Origin: Paractinoplanes durhamensis
Lineage (GTDB): Bacteria > Actinomycetota > Actinomycetes > Mycobacteriales > Micromonosporaceae
NCBI RefSeq assembly: GCF_016862175.1
Contig: NZ_BOML01000014.1
Span: 61,642-125,641, forward strand
DNA: 64,000 nucleotides
Reading direction: 5' to 3'
The notes under the pieces: model-generated
The model's database searches: none
Told to the model about the DNA's origin: nothing
Seen by the model: only the letters and a program-made list of their open reading frames with translations
Shown here: positions 56,001-63,005 of the stretch, one piece after another
Position numbering within the stretch: position 1 is the stretch's first letter
How the letters are laid out: each line of letters opens with the position of its first letter
Made by a program: the position numbers and the translations under genes

Positions 56001-56119
56001 TCTATGCGGTCGCTGAAGGGAAACCGTTCCGCCGGCTGAACACGCCGATGTGCCTGAGCTATCACCCGAAGAGCGCGCTGAGCGCCGAGGAAGTCCTCCA
56101 ACGCGCCAGGGCAGAGTGA
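53048..56119 (+). CDS. Double ATPase: AAA/STAND-like domain fused to HerA-like translocase
   Basis: A 1023-residue protein. The N-terminal NTPase (about 40-400) has Walker A GRQGAGKT (66-73) and Walker B LAVDQID (Asp244). A middle region (400-610) is helical. The C-terminal HerA/FtsK-like ATPase (620-1010) has Walker A GSGSGKT (646-652), a Walker B near FVMDEAQ (Asp896-Glu897), and the HerA-family block ARKYGLGLIFATQAPKGI followed by NAATQFYGFLNSPTQ. HerA translocases pump or thread DNA and occur with nucleases or other effectors in anti-phage systems; no nuclease is fused here. GTG 53048 overlaps the previous stop. Confidence 0.85.
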   Translation: MIEPAERRALSELSRLDWAPTQEDVWSPLDVHIDELNGDVGEALLRAFEEAENSKFRCPLGLVIEGRQGAGKTHLVRWAREQVQRRHGYFFLMGIADGRSFWTNIVHAFLRGLRRSGSYRHLQLSVFLGALAEIAQVANATQLMARGDRPITPEALDQLVNGVRRAYPEVGRDCRYTLRALVLVASPDVDVSDAAESWLLSADDGTADALEMWGLPARTKKPQEVAGEISRLLAITGPTMLAVDQIDTIFAQARTSAGEPIDLAADLGNGLMQLREELSRTVTVVACLPTSWNLIRKSALDSVTNRFRQETRLSVLPSPEVAERLLAAKFEPFFETAEYDPPYPTWPIRREAFGTATELTPRQLLQRADDHVESCLDNSVVVQLDDFGKVARPEQRIAPDTPPEQLTRFDARLTELRRQAKVGDAIDPSREDHVMPRLLDAGLRAWTIEQGDRRSRYKVQPGEDGSPSLHAWLRETLDDTTEDEAQWSFRALSHPHHRAVQTRLRRLRDFANLQPEINKRRAVLLRNTDWPGGPVSQRVRQEFLDLGGIITEVSEEDLRTFDALATMLDEHDPALPHWLVSRRPAWNTALLTTVFGPSSAQMPGIAAPEPDDPPEAEHEIGFGMSDGRPVRATLESLRKHAVIFAGSGSGKTVLIRRLIEECALHGVSAIVLDPNNDLARLGDPWPTPPAGWGPEDARKAADYLDGTDVVVWTPRRESGRPLSLQPLPDFAAVLDEPDEFALALDAAVAALAPRARMAANTAKADRGRAVLKQAMAHFARGGGGGLAEFVDMLKDLPHEAATLGKAYELAADMAETLQAAMVNDPLFGGAGVALDPGALMTPAPGKRARISVVNFIGLPTDEQRQSFVNQLQMALFAWVKRHPAGDKPLGGLFVMDEAQTLVPSGPVTACTESALALASQARKYGLGLIFATQAPKGIHNRIVGNAATQFYGFLNSPTQIAAAKEVAQAKGSAVLEISRLKAGEFYAVAEGKPFRRLNTPMCLSYHPKSALSAEEVLQRARAE

Positions 56120-56507
56120 AGGAACGCCTGGAGTGGTTGTAACGAGGAATCCGCCGACGTCCCGCTCGGCGAAATGGTCCGGAACAAGCGATTCGCCGAC
56201 GCTGTCCGCGCAGCCGCCTGCTAACAGCGCGCGAAGAGGGGCAGACGTGACGGGTTGGCGGTCTCGTGACGGTCGTTCGGTTGTCGTCGATCTGACATGC
56301 CGCGAGTGTGTTGGGCGCCGCCCGTCAGCGGCGCAGGCCGGGGTAGCGTGGTGTGGGTCAGCCTCCGGGCCGTCGGGAAACGACATGCTGGCATCGTCGC
56401 CTCCGCTTACCCTCCCGAGCCCGGCCGTGACCTGAAGCGGATTCATCGAGCGCATGACGTCGCCGGGTTACGGTGTCGCGTCCAGAGGCGTCGAGAGGAT
56501 CGACACC
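56120..56507 (+). other. Gene-free interval between the HerA-like and CHAT modules
   Basis: Short open frames on both strands (for example 56133-56435) have no SD, no recognisable domain and no coding-like third-position pattern. The interval probably holds the promoter of the 56508 gene; GAGAGGA at 56492-56498 is its likely SD. No clear inverted repeat or terminator was seen. Confidence 0.5.
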
Positions 56508-57020
56508 ATGAATCACGAACCTCGTGCCGCGTCACCACTGGACGGGGTGAGCAGTGCCGAGGAAGTCCTGCGCCAGGTTCTTTACGAATCTCACCAAGAC
56601 GTCGACGAGGCGTCGCAGCTCGCTTCCGACGCGGCCCGGCAGTCCCTCGTCGATGGGCTTCTACGGGGCTTGCCGGTTGCGGATACCGACACCGCCGCGA
56701 CCGATGCTGTGGACATAGCCAGTCAGTCGCTGCGCGTATTGGCCTCTGATCCGGCCTACCACCGGGTGGTGAACGCGCTGCGGAGCGGGTCGGGCGGTGG
56801 CGGGCGTCGCCAGGATCGCGACTTCGCTTTCGACCCGATCTCCTTTGTCAGCGTGGTCACGCTCGCTTTGGTCGTGCTGAACATGTACGTCAAGCTGGAA
56901 CGGGACAAGAACGGGCAGTGGACCTTCGAGTTCCGCCTCAATCCGGCCAGCAGAGCGATCCAGTTGGAGTTGATCAAGCTGATGCGCGCTCTTCTCGAGC
57001 TAGTGCAAAGCAACAAGTAG
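56508..57020 (+). CDS. Small single-pass membrane protein paired with the CHAT protein
   Basis: A 170-residue protein from ATG 56508. The N-terminal half (10-95) is helical and acidic. A Gly/Arg hinge (93-103) leads to one membrane helix (111-129, ISFVSVVTLALVVLNMYV). The C-terminus starts with a charged stretch (KLERDKNGQWTFEFRL) and ends in an amphipathic helix. It lies 39 bases upstream of the CHAT protein. A membrane-anchored partner or target of the protease is plausible and would parallel caspase-like bacterial cell-death pairs; this is inference. Confidence 0.68.
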   Translation: MNHEPRAASPLDGVSSAEEVLRQVLYESHQDVDEASQLASDAARQSLVDGLLRGLPVADTDTAATDAVDIASQSLRVLASDPAYHRVVNALRSGSGGGGRRQDRDFAFDPISFVSVVTLALVVLNMYVKLERDKNGQWTFEFRLNPASRAIQLELIKLMRALLELVQSNK

Positions 57021-57059
57021 CTGGGCACCAACAACCGCAGCGGAGAAGGCGGTGAAGGT

Positions 57060-60000
57060 GTGGGGGTACTCGAGATCGCTCAGGTTGGACGGGGCGACGA
57101 CCCGTTCTTCGAGGTGCGGTGGCGTCGGTCGGTTCTGGTGCCGCGATCGGGGGATGACGGCTCGTTCATGCTCACCGTGAGCCGTGAGTCGCTGGCTCCC
57201 CCTGCCGCGGCTCCGCCGCCACGAGCCTGGCCGGTACCGGCGGAACAGGGAACCACCTTGGCCGATGCGTTGTCCTGGTACCTGGAAGAGTATGTGCATC
57301 ACCCGACCGGACCCGGTGGTCGCCGTTCCAAGTACGTGTTGGAGGCGCTGCGCGACTGGGGACGGGACGTGTTCCACCATTTGTTCTCCACCCGATCCGC
57401 TCGCGCCGCGCTGACCGAGGCGGTGAGTGGGACGCTATTCGACGGTCATCGGATAGCGGTGCTCTCAGATGACCCGACGGTGTTGGCCTGGCCATGGGAG
57501 GCACTGTTCGGCGAGATGTCCGAACCCATCGGCCTGTCCGCAGTGGTGGAACGGTGGTACATCGGTGCGGTGGCTCGACCCGATCAACCGGACGCGCCGC
57601 GTTCCGAATCTGGTCTTGACGTTCTGCTGGTGACGGCAAGAGCGGTCGCCAAAGACATTCCATACCGCATTGTCGGGCGCGAACTGGCCGCGTCGCGTGA
57701 CATCCGACTGACCTTGCTCCGGCCCGCCACCCTCGCCGCGCTCGCCGACGCGACCGGCGAGCGCGGGCGGCACTGGGATGTGCTGCACTTCGACTGTCAC
57801 GGCTGGTGGGGCATGACCACCGACGGCGTGGAGCAAGCACACTTGCTCCTACCGAACGCCGAAGGTGACCTTCGCCCTTGTTCGTCCCGGCAACTGGTGC
57901 AGGCCATCGGCGCCCGATGTCCGCGCACGATCGTGATCAACGCCTGCCGATCCGCGAAAGCGGACGGCGCGTCGGGGCTTCCGTACGTCTCCCTGGCCAC
58001 CGGTCTGCTGCAGCACGCCCGGGTTCAGGAGGTCACGGCGATGGCGTACAACCTGCACCGGGACGCCGCCGCCCCGTTTGTCGAGGCTTTCTACGGCTGC
58101 CTGGCCAAGGGGGCGGGCTCCGCGGACGCAGCCCTGAGCAGCCGGCGGATGATGAACCTGCGAGCGCAACGGACGTGCATCGGCGGAACGGTCACCGTGA
58201 AGGACTGGCTCATCCCGGTCGTCTACACCCGAGCCGACGATACGCACGCCGACCTGCGGGGAGAGGTCGTGATCTGGCCGCCGGCGTTCACCCCAGACGC
58301 CGCCGCGCCGGACGAAGACGAAGGGTTCGTGGGGCACGACGACGAGATACAGGCGCTTGATCGCGCGGTCGACGCCGGCACCCAACTGGTGTTCGTGCAC
58401 GGGCTCATCGGCCAGGGAAAGACCGCGCTGCTGAGGGAATTCCAGTGGTGGCGTGACCGAACCGGCGATCACCGCCCGACCCTGTGGGTCGACTTCGAGC
58501 AGCAGTCAGGCGCCTCCGACGTGTTATGGACGATGGCCCAGGCACTACCTGATCCGCCCGTGTCACGTCCTTCGGACGATCTCCTCGAACGGCGTATCGT
58601 CGACGCACTCAACGAGCATCCACGGCTCGTGGTCTGGGACCACACCCACCTCGCCGAACCGCCGGTCGGCGGCCTCCCAACGGCCGGCGCCTACACCGAT
58701 GCCGATCGAGGTCGCTTGGCCGGGCTGGTAGGTCGGCTGCGGCCTGGTATCTCGGTCGTCCTTGCGGCGGGCCGACAGGAAAGCTCCTGGCTACAGGCCA
58801 GTTGTCGCTCTTTCACCTTACTTCTGCCCGGATTGAACAACGATGACCGATGGGCGTTGGTGCGCGCCGTACACGGACACAACGAACCGGTTGCCCCGGA
58901 CGAATCCCGCCTCGCTACGGAGGAACACCTCACCGCGCTTGTGACATTTCTAGCCGGTCACCCGATGCTGACACGACACGTCGCCCGACTTCGGCCAGGC
59001 CGCCCGGCGGCCGACGCCATGCTCGACGCGCTGCGGGAAGGAGCTGGGATTCCAGCTGATCTCGACGTGGACGGCGAGCGGATCCGGCCCGCGCTGCATT
59101 GCTTGCGGCATCCGTCGCTGGCCAGAGTAATCCCCCAAATCCTGCTGCACGGTCCGGTGGTCGATTGGTGGGTGCTGGCCGAGGCGTTGCGTGAGATGTA
59201 CGGCGACGAGGCGGAGGCCATCTTGGCCAAGGCGACCTCGCTGCTGCGGGCAGCGGGTTTGGCGGACAGTCACGGAGCGATCCACCCGATGCTAGGCGGA
59301 GCGATGCGGGCACAGATTGGTGCTGTCCCGGTCAGCCACGACGAGGCGCTGGCGTTCCTGGCCGCCGTGCGCGCCCGAATGCGGGACAGCGGGCAACCAG
59401 GGCTGGCAGTGGCGTTGGTCGACCGTGCGGCCGACCTGGCCATCGATCACCGTCAGTTCGATGACGCCCGCCAGTTCGGCCTGCAACTCTTGCGGGTCGG
59501 CGAGGTCGAGCGCGGCCAGTGGACGCTGGACCTGTGCGCGACCCTGACCGGATCCGCCTCACAGCAGCCCGGCGTCGAGGTGGCAGAGGCGCTTCAGCGG
59601 GCAGAACTGGCGCTCTCGCACCGCCAATTTGATCAGGCTCGCAGGTGGACGGGGTTGGCACAGGCGAGAATCCGATCAACGGCCGGCCCGGTGTCGGCAG
59701 ACCTGCGGGCGCGGCTTCTGCGCAGCCAAGGGATGTTGGCCGAGGCCACCAGTGACTGGAACAAGTTTGGGCAGTCCATGATCGCCGCGTCGCGACTAGT
59801 CGCGGAGATCACCGACACCGCGCTTGCGGTGCAGATCGCCCACTACGCCAGCCAACTCGCCACGGACCCTCAGCAACTGGCCGAGGTCGCGGCGGCGATC
59901 AGTGTGGACGAGTCGGTGGAGACCAGACCAGGCCTGCTCAGCTACGTCTACCAGGTGCGGGCGCGCTCGAGGGCGGCACAAGGGGAGATCCCTCAGGCGC

Positions 60001-61529
60001 GGGAGGCCGCCCGCCGAGCGGTGTCCCTGGCCAAGCTGTCCACAGACGGTCAGACCTACGCGAATGCGCAAGCCGTCCTGGGGAACGTCGAGCTGGAGGG
60101 AGGGGATCTTGCCGCGGCAGTGGCCGCGTTCACCGAAGCCGCCGACCGATTCGAGGCGTTGGGAGACCGGCTCGGCGCCGGAGCGGCGTACAACTCACTC
60201 GGGCGCGCCTACTACCGGCATGGCAAGATGGAGGAGGCTGGCGAACGTCTGATCGATGCGGCCGTCTGCTTCGCCGAAGGCGGACACGAGCACAACCTCC
60301 GCACGGTGACAGCCAACTTCGCCACCTACCTGGAACAAATCACCCCTGAGTTCGCGGATTACATGTTGATCAAGTGGACCGGCGCGAAGCTCACACCGTT
60401 GGCCAGCCGCTCCCATTCCGCCGCAGTGGAGTCGTTATCCGGCGTCGGTCCGGCCTCTGAATCTCCAACACCGGTGGAGCTGACTCGCGTGATCGCCGCG
60501 GCAATCGATCAAGTCAAGAACGAAGCCGCTGCCGCGCCGCGGCCTGAGGCCGCGTCTGCCAAGCTCGTGTCCGACAGCATCCTGCCGTCGCCAACGCCGG
60601 ACCCTGACCGGGCAAGCGATTTGAGTCGTCGAGGGCTCCGCCTGGCTCAGAACAGGCAATACGATGACGCACTGGCGAGTCTGACCGACGCCGTGGAGAT
60701 CTACCGTCGGTTGGCCGCCACCGGCTCCACGGACTTCGATCTCTCGCTCGCCCAAACACTGCACAACGTCTCCGTGATTCTGGCCGAACAGGAGCGCCAC
60801 GAAGACGTGCTGGCATCTGTGGCGGAGGCGGCCGAGGTCTACCGTCGAGTCGCGGCCACCGACCCAGCTCAAATCCCCGCACTTGCTGACGAACTCCACC
60901 TGCTCGGCCGATACCTTCTCGAACTGGACCATTTCGATCAAGCCCTAGTTATCGCAGCCGAGACGGTCGGCATCTACCGTAACCTCGCGGCCGAGGCACC
61001 GAGGTACGCACCTGAGCTCGCTGAATCTCTTCACGACCACGCAATGGCGCTGTCGGAGACAGACGAGCGCGACGACGCTGTGGGCACGATGCGTCAGGCC
61101 GTGCAGGTGTTCCGCGAGTTGTGCGTTGCCCGGCCAGGCGAGTTCGACCTCCGTTTGGCAAATGCGTTGCACGGGCTTGCCCTTCTCCTAGCCGACGGCC
61201 GGCGGGGCGACGAGGCACTCACGGCGATGGCCGAGAGTGTGGCCACTGTCCGCGAACTGGCCGCCGACGGCGAGGCGGAGTCGACCGCCGAGCTTGGCGA
61301 CTACCTGCGATGCCAGGCCGAACTTCTGCTGGCTTTGGAAGTCAGACTGGACCAGGCGTTGGCCGCGGCCAACGAGGCGGTACGCATCCTGCGGGCGCTG
61401 AGCAGCAACTTGCCGCAGGCATACCGTCAACGCCTGTCCCGAGCCGAGGAATGCCGCGCGGTAGCGCGCCAAGCCCTGAAGCGTCGGCGAGGTGCGGGGT
61501 GGCCATTCCGGTACCGACCGCGAGGTTGA
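57060..61529 (+). CDS. CHAT-domain protease fused to NTPase and TPR repeats
   Basis: A 1489-residue protein from GTG 57060. The caspase-like CHAT domain occupies about 120-395: catalytic His247 in VLHFDCHGWW and Cys296 in VINACRSAK. A P-loop NTPase of the NB-ARC/STAND kind follows (about 420-770), with Walker A GLIGQGKT (448-455) and WDHTH as a possible Walker B. The last ~700 residues are helical repeats of TPR type (for example YNSLGRAYYRHGKMEEAGE). The design is a sensor-NTPase-protease, as in conflict systems where CHAT cleaves a partner to kill the cell. The dyad and P-loop are intact, so it should be active. The gene is less GC-rich than its neighbours. Confidence 0.88.
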   Translation: MGVLEIAQVGRGDDPFFEVRWRRSVLVPRSGDDGSFMLTVSRESLAPPAAAPPPRAWPVPAEQGTTLADALSWYLEEYVHHPTGPGGRRSKYVLEALRDWGRDVFHHLFSTRSARAALTEAVSGTLFDGHRIAVLSDDPTVLAWPWEALFGEMSEPIGLSAVVERWYIGAVARPDQPDAPRSESGLDVLLVTARAVAKDIPYRIVGRELAASRDIRLTLLRPATLAALADATGERGRHWDVLHFDCHGWWGMTTDGVEQAHLLLPNAEGDLRPCSSRQLVQAIGARCPRTIVINACRSAKADGASGLPYVSLATGLLQHARVQEVTAMAYNLHRDAAAPFVEAFYGCLAKGAGSADAALSSRRMMNLRAQRTCIGGTVTVKDWLIPVVYTRADDTHADLRGEVVIWPPAFTPDAAAPDEDEGFVGHDDEIQALDRAVDAGTQLVFVHGLIGQGKTALLREFQWWRDRTGDHRPTLWVDFEQQSGASDVLWTMAQALPDPPVSRPSDDLLERRIVDALNEHPRLVVWDHTHLAEPPVGGLPTAGAYTDADRGRLAGLVGRLRPGISVVLAAGRQESSWLQASCRSFTLLLPGLNNDDRWALVRAVHGHNEPVAPDESRLATEEHLTALVTFLAGHPMLTRHVARLRPGRPAADAMLDALREGAGIPADLDVDGERIRPALHCLRHPSLARVIPQILLHGPVVDWWVLAEALREMYGDEAEAILAKATSLLRAAGLADSHGAIHPMLGGAMRAQIGAVPVSHDEALAFLAAVRARMRDSGQPGLAVALVDRAADLAIDHRQFDDARQFGLQLLRVGEVERGQWTLDLCATLTGSASQQPGVEVAEALQRAELALSHRQFDQARRWTGLAQARIRSTAGPVSADLRARLLRSQGMLAEATSDWNKFGQSMIAASRLVAEITDTALAVQIAHYASQLATDPQQLAEVAAAISVDESVETRPGLLSYVYQVRARSRAAQGEIPQAREAARRAVSLAKLSTDGQTYANAQAVLGNVELEGGDLAAAVAAFTEAADRFEALGDRLGAGAAYNSLGRAYYRHGKMEEAGERLIDAAVCFAEGGHEHNLRTVTANFATYLEQITPEFADYMLIKWTGAKLTPLASRSHSAAVESLSGVGPASESPTPVELTRVIAAAIDQVKNEAAAAPRPEAASAKLVSDSILPSPTPDPDRASDLSRRGLRLAQNRQYDDALASLTDAVEIYRRLAATGSTDFDLSLAQTLHNVSVILAEQERHEDVLASVAEAAEVYRRVAATDPAQIPALADELHLLGRYLLELDHFDQALVIAAETVGIYRNLAAEAPRYAPELAESLHDHAMALSETDERDDAVGTMRQAVQVFRELCVARPGEFDLRLANALHGLALLLADGRRGDEALTAMAESVATVRELAADGEAESTAELGDYLRCQAELLLALEVRLDQALAAANEAVRILRALSSNLPQAYRQRLSRAEECRAVARQALKRRRGAGWPFRYRPRG

Positions 61530-61745
61530 CGGCGCTCCGGCCACCGCGATGGATCAGCTCGACCGGGCGCACGCGATCTCCGTCGCCAGCTCAGGATCTT
61601 CCCTTGAAGACTGCGTTGCCAACCGACCCGAGCGCCCTGACCGCTTTCGAGTACGCACGCTCGGCCCACCTGAGGAACATTGAGGGTGCGACTCGTGGGT
61701 CGAGGCAGGGAGCTCAACACGCTACTGACCTCGGCATGGGTATTT
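61530..61745. other. Intergenic stretch after the CHAT gene
   Basis: No gene is supported. A 63-residue frame at 61492-61683 has no SD and no recognisable content. No T-run terminator is obvious. Confidence 0.45.
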
Positions 61746-61777
61746 GGTGTGCGTCGAGGGGGACTTGAACCCTCACA
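61746..61777 (-). other. tRNA-Leu-like 3' fragment (possible attachment-site scar)
   Basis: On the minus strand the stretch reads GTGAGGGTTCAAGTCCCCCT and continues to CGACGCACACCA. It has the T-loop TTCAAGT and a CCA end as in the 3' part of an actinomycete tRNA-Leu. The match stops upstream of the T-stem and continues into the end of the membrane-protein gene, so there is no complete tRNA. One T-stem pair is mismatched (A-C). Integration into tRNA 3' ends leaves such copies. Confidence 0.45.
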
Positions 61778-61793
61778 ACAGCTCGGGCGCCGG

Positions 61794-62858
61794 CTATGGG
61801 CGGGTTGCGCGCCTTCGGGGGCGGTGGAACCGGGGCATCATCCGGCGGGCCTGCAAGTCGTTGCGGCGTAGGGCCAGGGCGGCCAGGCCTCCTACTGGGA
61901 GCAGCAGCCAGCAGGAGATCAGGCGGTAGATCAGGACGGCCGCCACTGCGGACGCGGCGCCTGCGCCGGCCGCCGTCAAGCCCGCCACCAAGGCTGTGTC
62001 GACCACGCCTACTCCCCCTGGAGTCAGCGGGACCTGGCGCACTATCTGGACGCCCAAGTAGATGCCGGCCAAGGTTGTCACGCCTACCGGGAGGCCTACC
62101 GCTCGGCATGTTGCGGCCAGGCACAGTAGGTCGGTCAGCCAATTTACGGCGAAGAACAGCAGGCCTGCTATCCAGTCGCGGGCCCGCAGCGAAGCGCCGG
62201 CCTGCCATGCGTCGCGGGCCGACGTCAGGGTCGCTCGGATCCAGCGGATCACCCGGCCGTCTCGGGTTGCTCGGGTCTTGAAGGCCGGTAGGCGGCGGCC
62301 TGCCAGGATTGCGGCTGTTGTCAGGATTGCCAGGACGGCCACTACCGCCAACGGGCGAGGGCTCAGCAACAACGCCGGGTTGCGGCCCAGGACCGCCAAG
62401 CCGCCGGTCACATACAGCAGGGTCAGGCCTCCTATTGAGGCCAAGCCTGAGACGATCATTGACGCCGCGGACAGCTCCTTGCTTACGCCACCCCGCTGGT
62501 ACTCGCGCACCGCGTAACCCGCCGACACCGCTGCGCCGGCCGGCATGGAGATGGAGATGGCGGTTCGGGCCAGGGTTACCGCTGCTGCTCGGCGGGCTGT
62601 CAGGCGTACGCCCAAAGCTCTCAGCAGTTGTCTCTGTTGCCAGGCGAACGCCGCCAGCGATGTCGCCTGCAGGGCGGCCGCCGCCGTCACCCACCAATAG
62701 TTGGCGCTTGTCAGGGCGCCCAGGAAATCTCTTGGGTCGGGCATGCGGCCCCACAAGCCCAGCGCCGCCAGCGCCAGGCCGGCGGCGATCAGCAGGGGCA
62801 GTCGCAGCCGTCGCCACCACCGGAGGGCGGGTGACACGGGCTGCGGGTCAGGGGGCAC
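61794..62858 (-). CDS. UPF0104 / lysylphosphatidylglycerol-synthase-type flippase-like membrane protein
   Basis: A 354-residue polytopic membrane protein with about eight helices, from GTG 62858. It matches the LPG-synthase transmembrane/UPF0104 family: TLARTAISISMPAGAAVSAGYAVREY is the N-terminal conserved block, and QIVRQVPLTPGGVGVVDTALVAGL the C-terminal signature. The cytoplasmic synthase domain of MprF is absent, so this is the stand-alone form, usually thought to move lipids or lipid-linked sugars. It lies right beside the tRNA-like fragment, and its codon choice differs from the CHAT gene. Confidence 0.85.
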   Translation of the reverse strand: MPPDPQPVSPALRWWRRLRLPLLIAAGLALAALGLWGRMPDPRDFLGALTSANYWWVTAAAALQATSLAAFAWQQRQLLRALGVRLTARRAAAVTLARTAISISMPAGAAVSAGYAVREYQRGGVSKELSAASMIVSGLASIGGLTLLYVTGGLAVLGRNPALLLSPRPLAVVAVLAILTTAAILAGRRLPAFKTRATRDGRVIRWIRATLTSARDAWQAGASLRARDWIAGLLFFAVNWLTDLLCLAATCRAVGLPVGVTTLAGIYLGVQIVRQVPLTPGGVGVVDTALVAGLTAAGAGAASAVAAVLIYRLISCWLLLPVGGLAALALRRNDLQARRMMPRFHRPRRRATRP

Positions 62859-62943
62859 TCGCCGATCCTGGCAAACATCGTCAAGATTCGGCCACCCCCT
62901 GTGACGTAGAAAGACCTCGAAGGATTTAGGGGTTTGAGATCAG

Positions 62944-63005
62944 GAACGTCCTCCCTGGTGGGATAAGCGGGCTTGGTGTCCCAGTACCCATCGAGGAGGA
63001 CGTTC
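62944..63005 (+). ncRNA. Structured hairpin at the IS110 left end (bridge RNA or translational lock candidate)
   Basis: GAACGTCCTCC (62944-62954) pairs perfectly with GGAGGACGTTC (62995-63005). Inside, TGGG (62959-62962) can pair with CCCA (62987-62990), and GGG with CCC around an 8-base loop. The structure is thus stems broken by internal loops, ending exactly at the transposase start. The 3' arm contains the SD GGAGG. IS110 elements encode a bridge RNA in such non-coding ends; sequestration of the SD is the alternative. Confidence 0.5.

Noticed and set aside
56133..56435. A 100-codon frame between the HerA-like and CHAT modules
   Set aside because: No SD, no recognisable content, and overlapping frames of similar quality on the other strand.
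61492..61683. A 63-codon frame overlapping the end of the CHAT gene
   Set aside because: No SD and no coding-like pattern.
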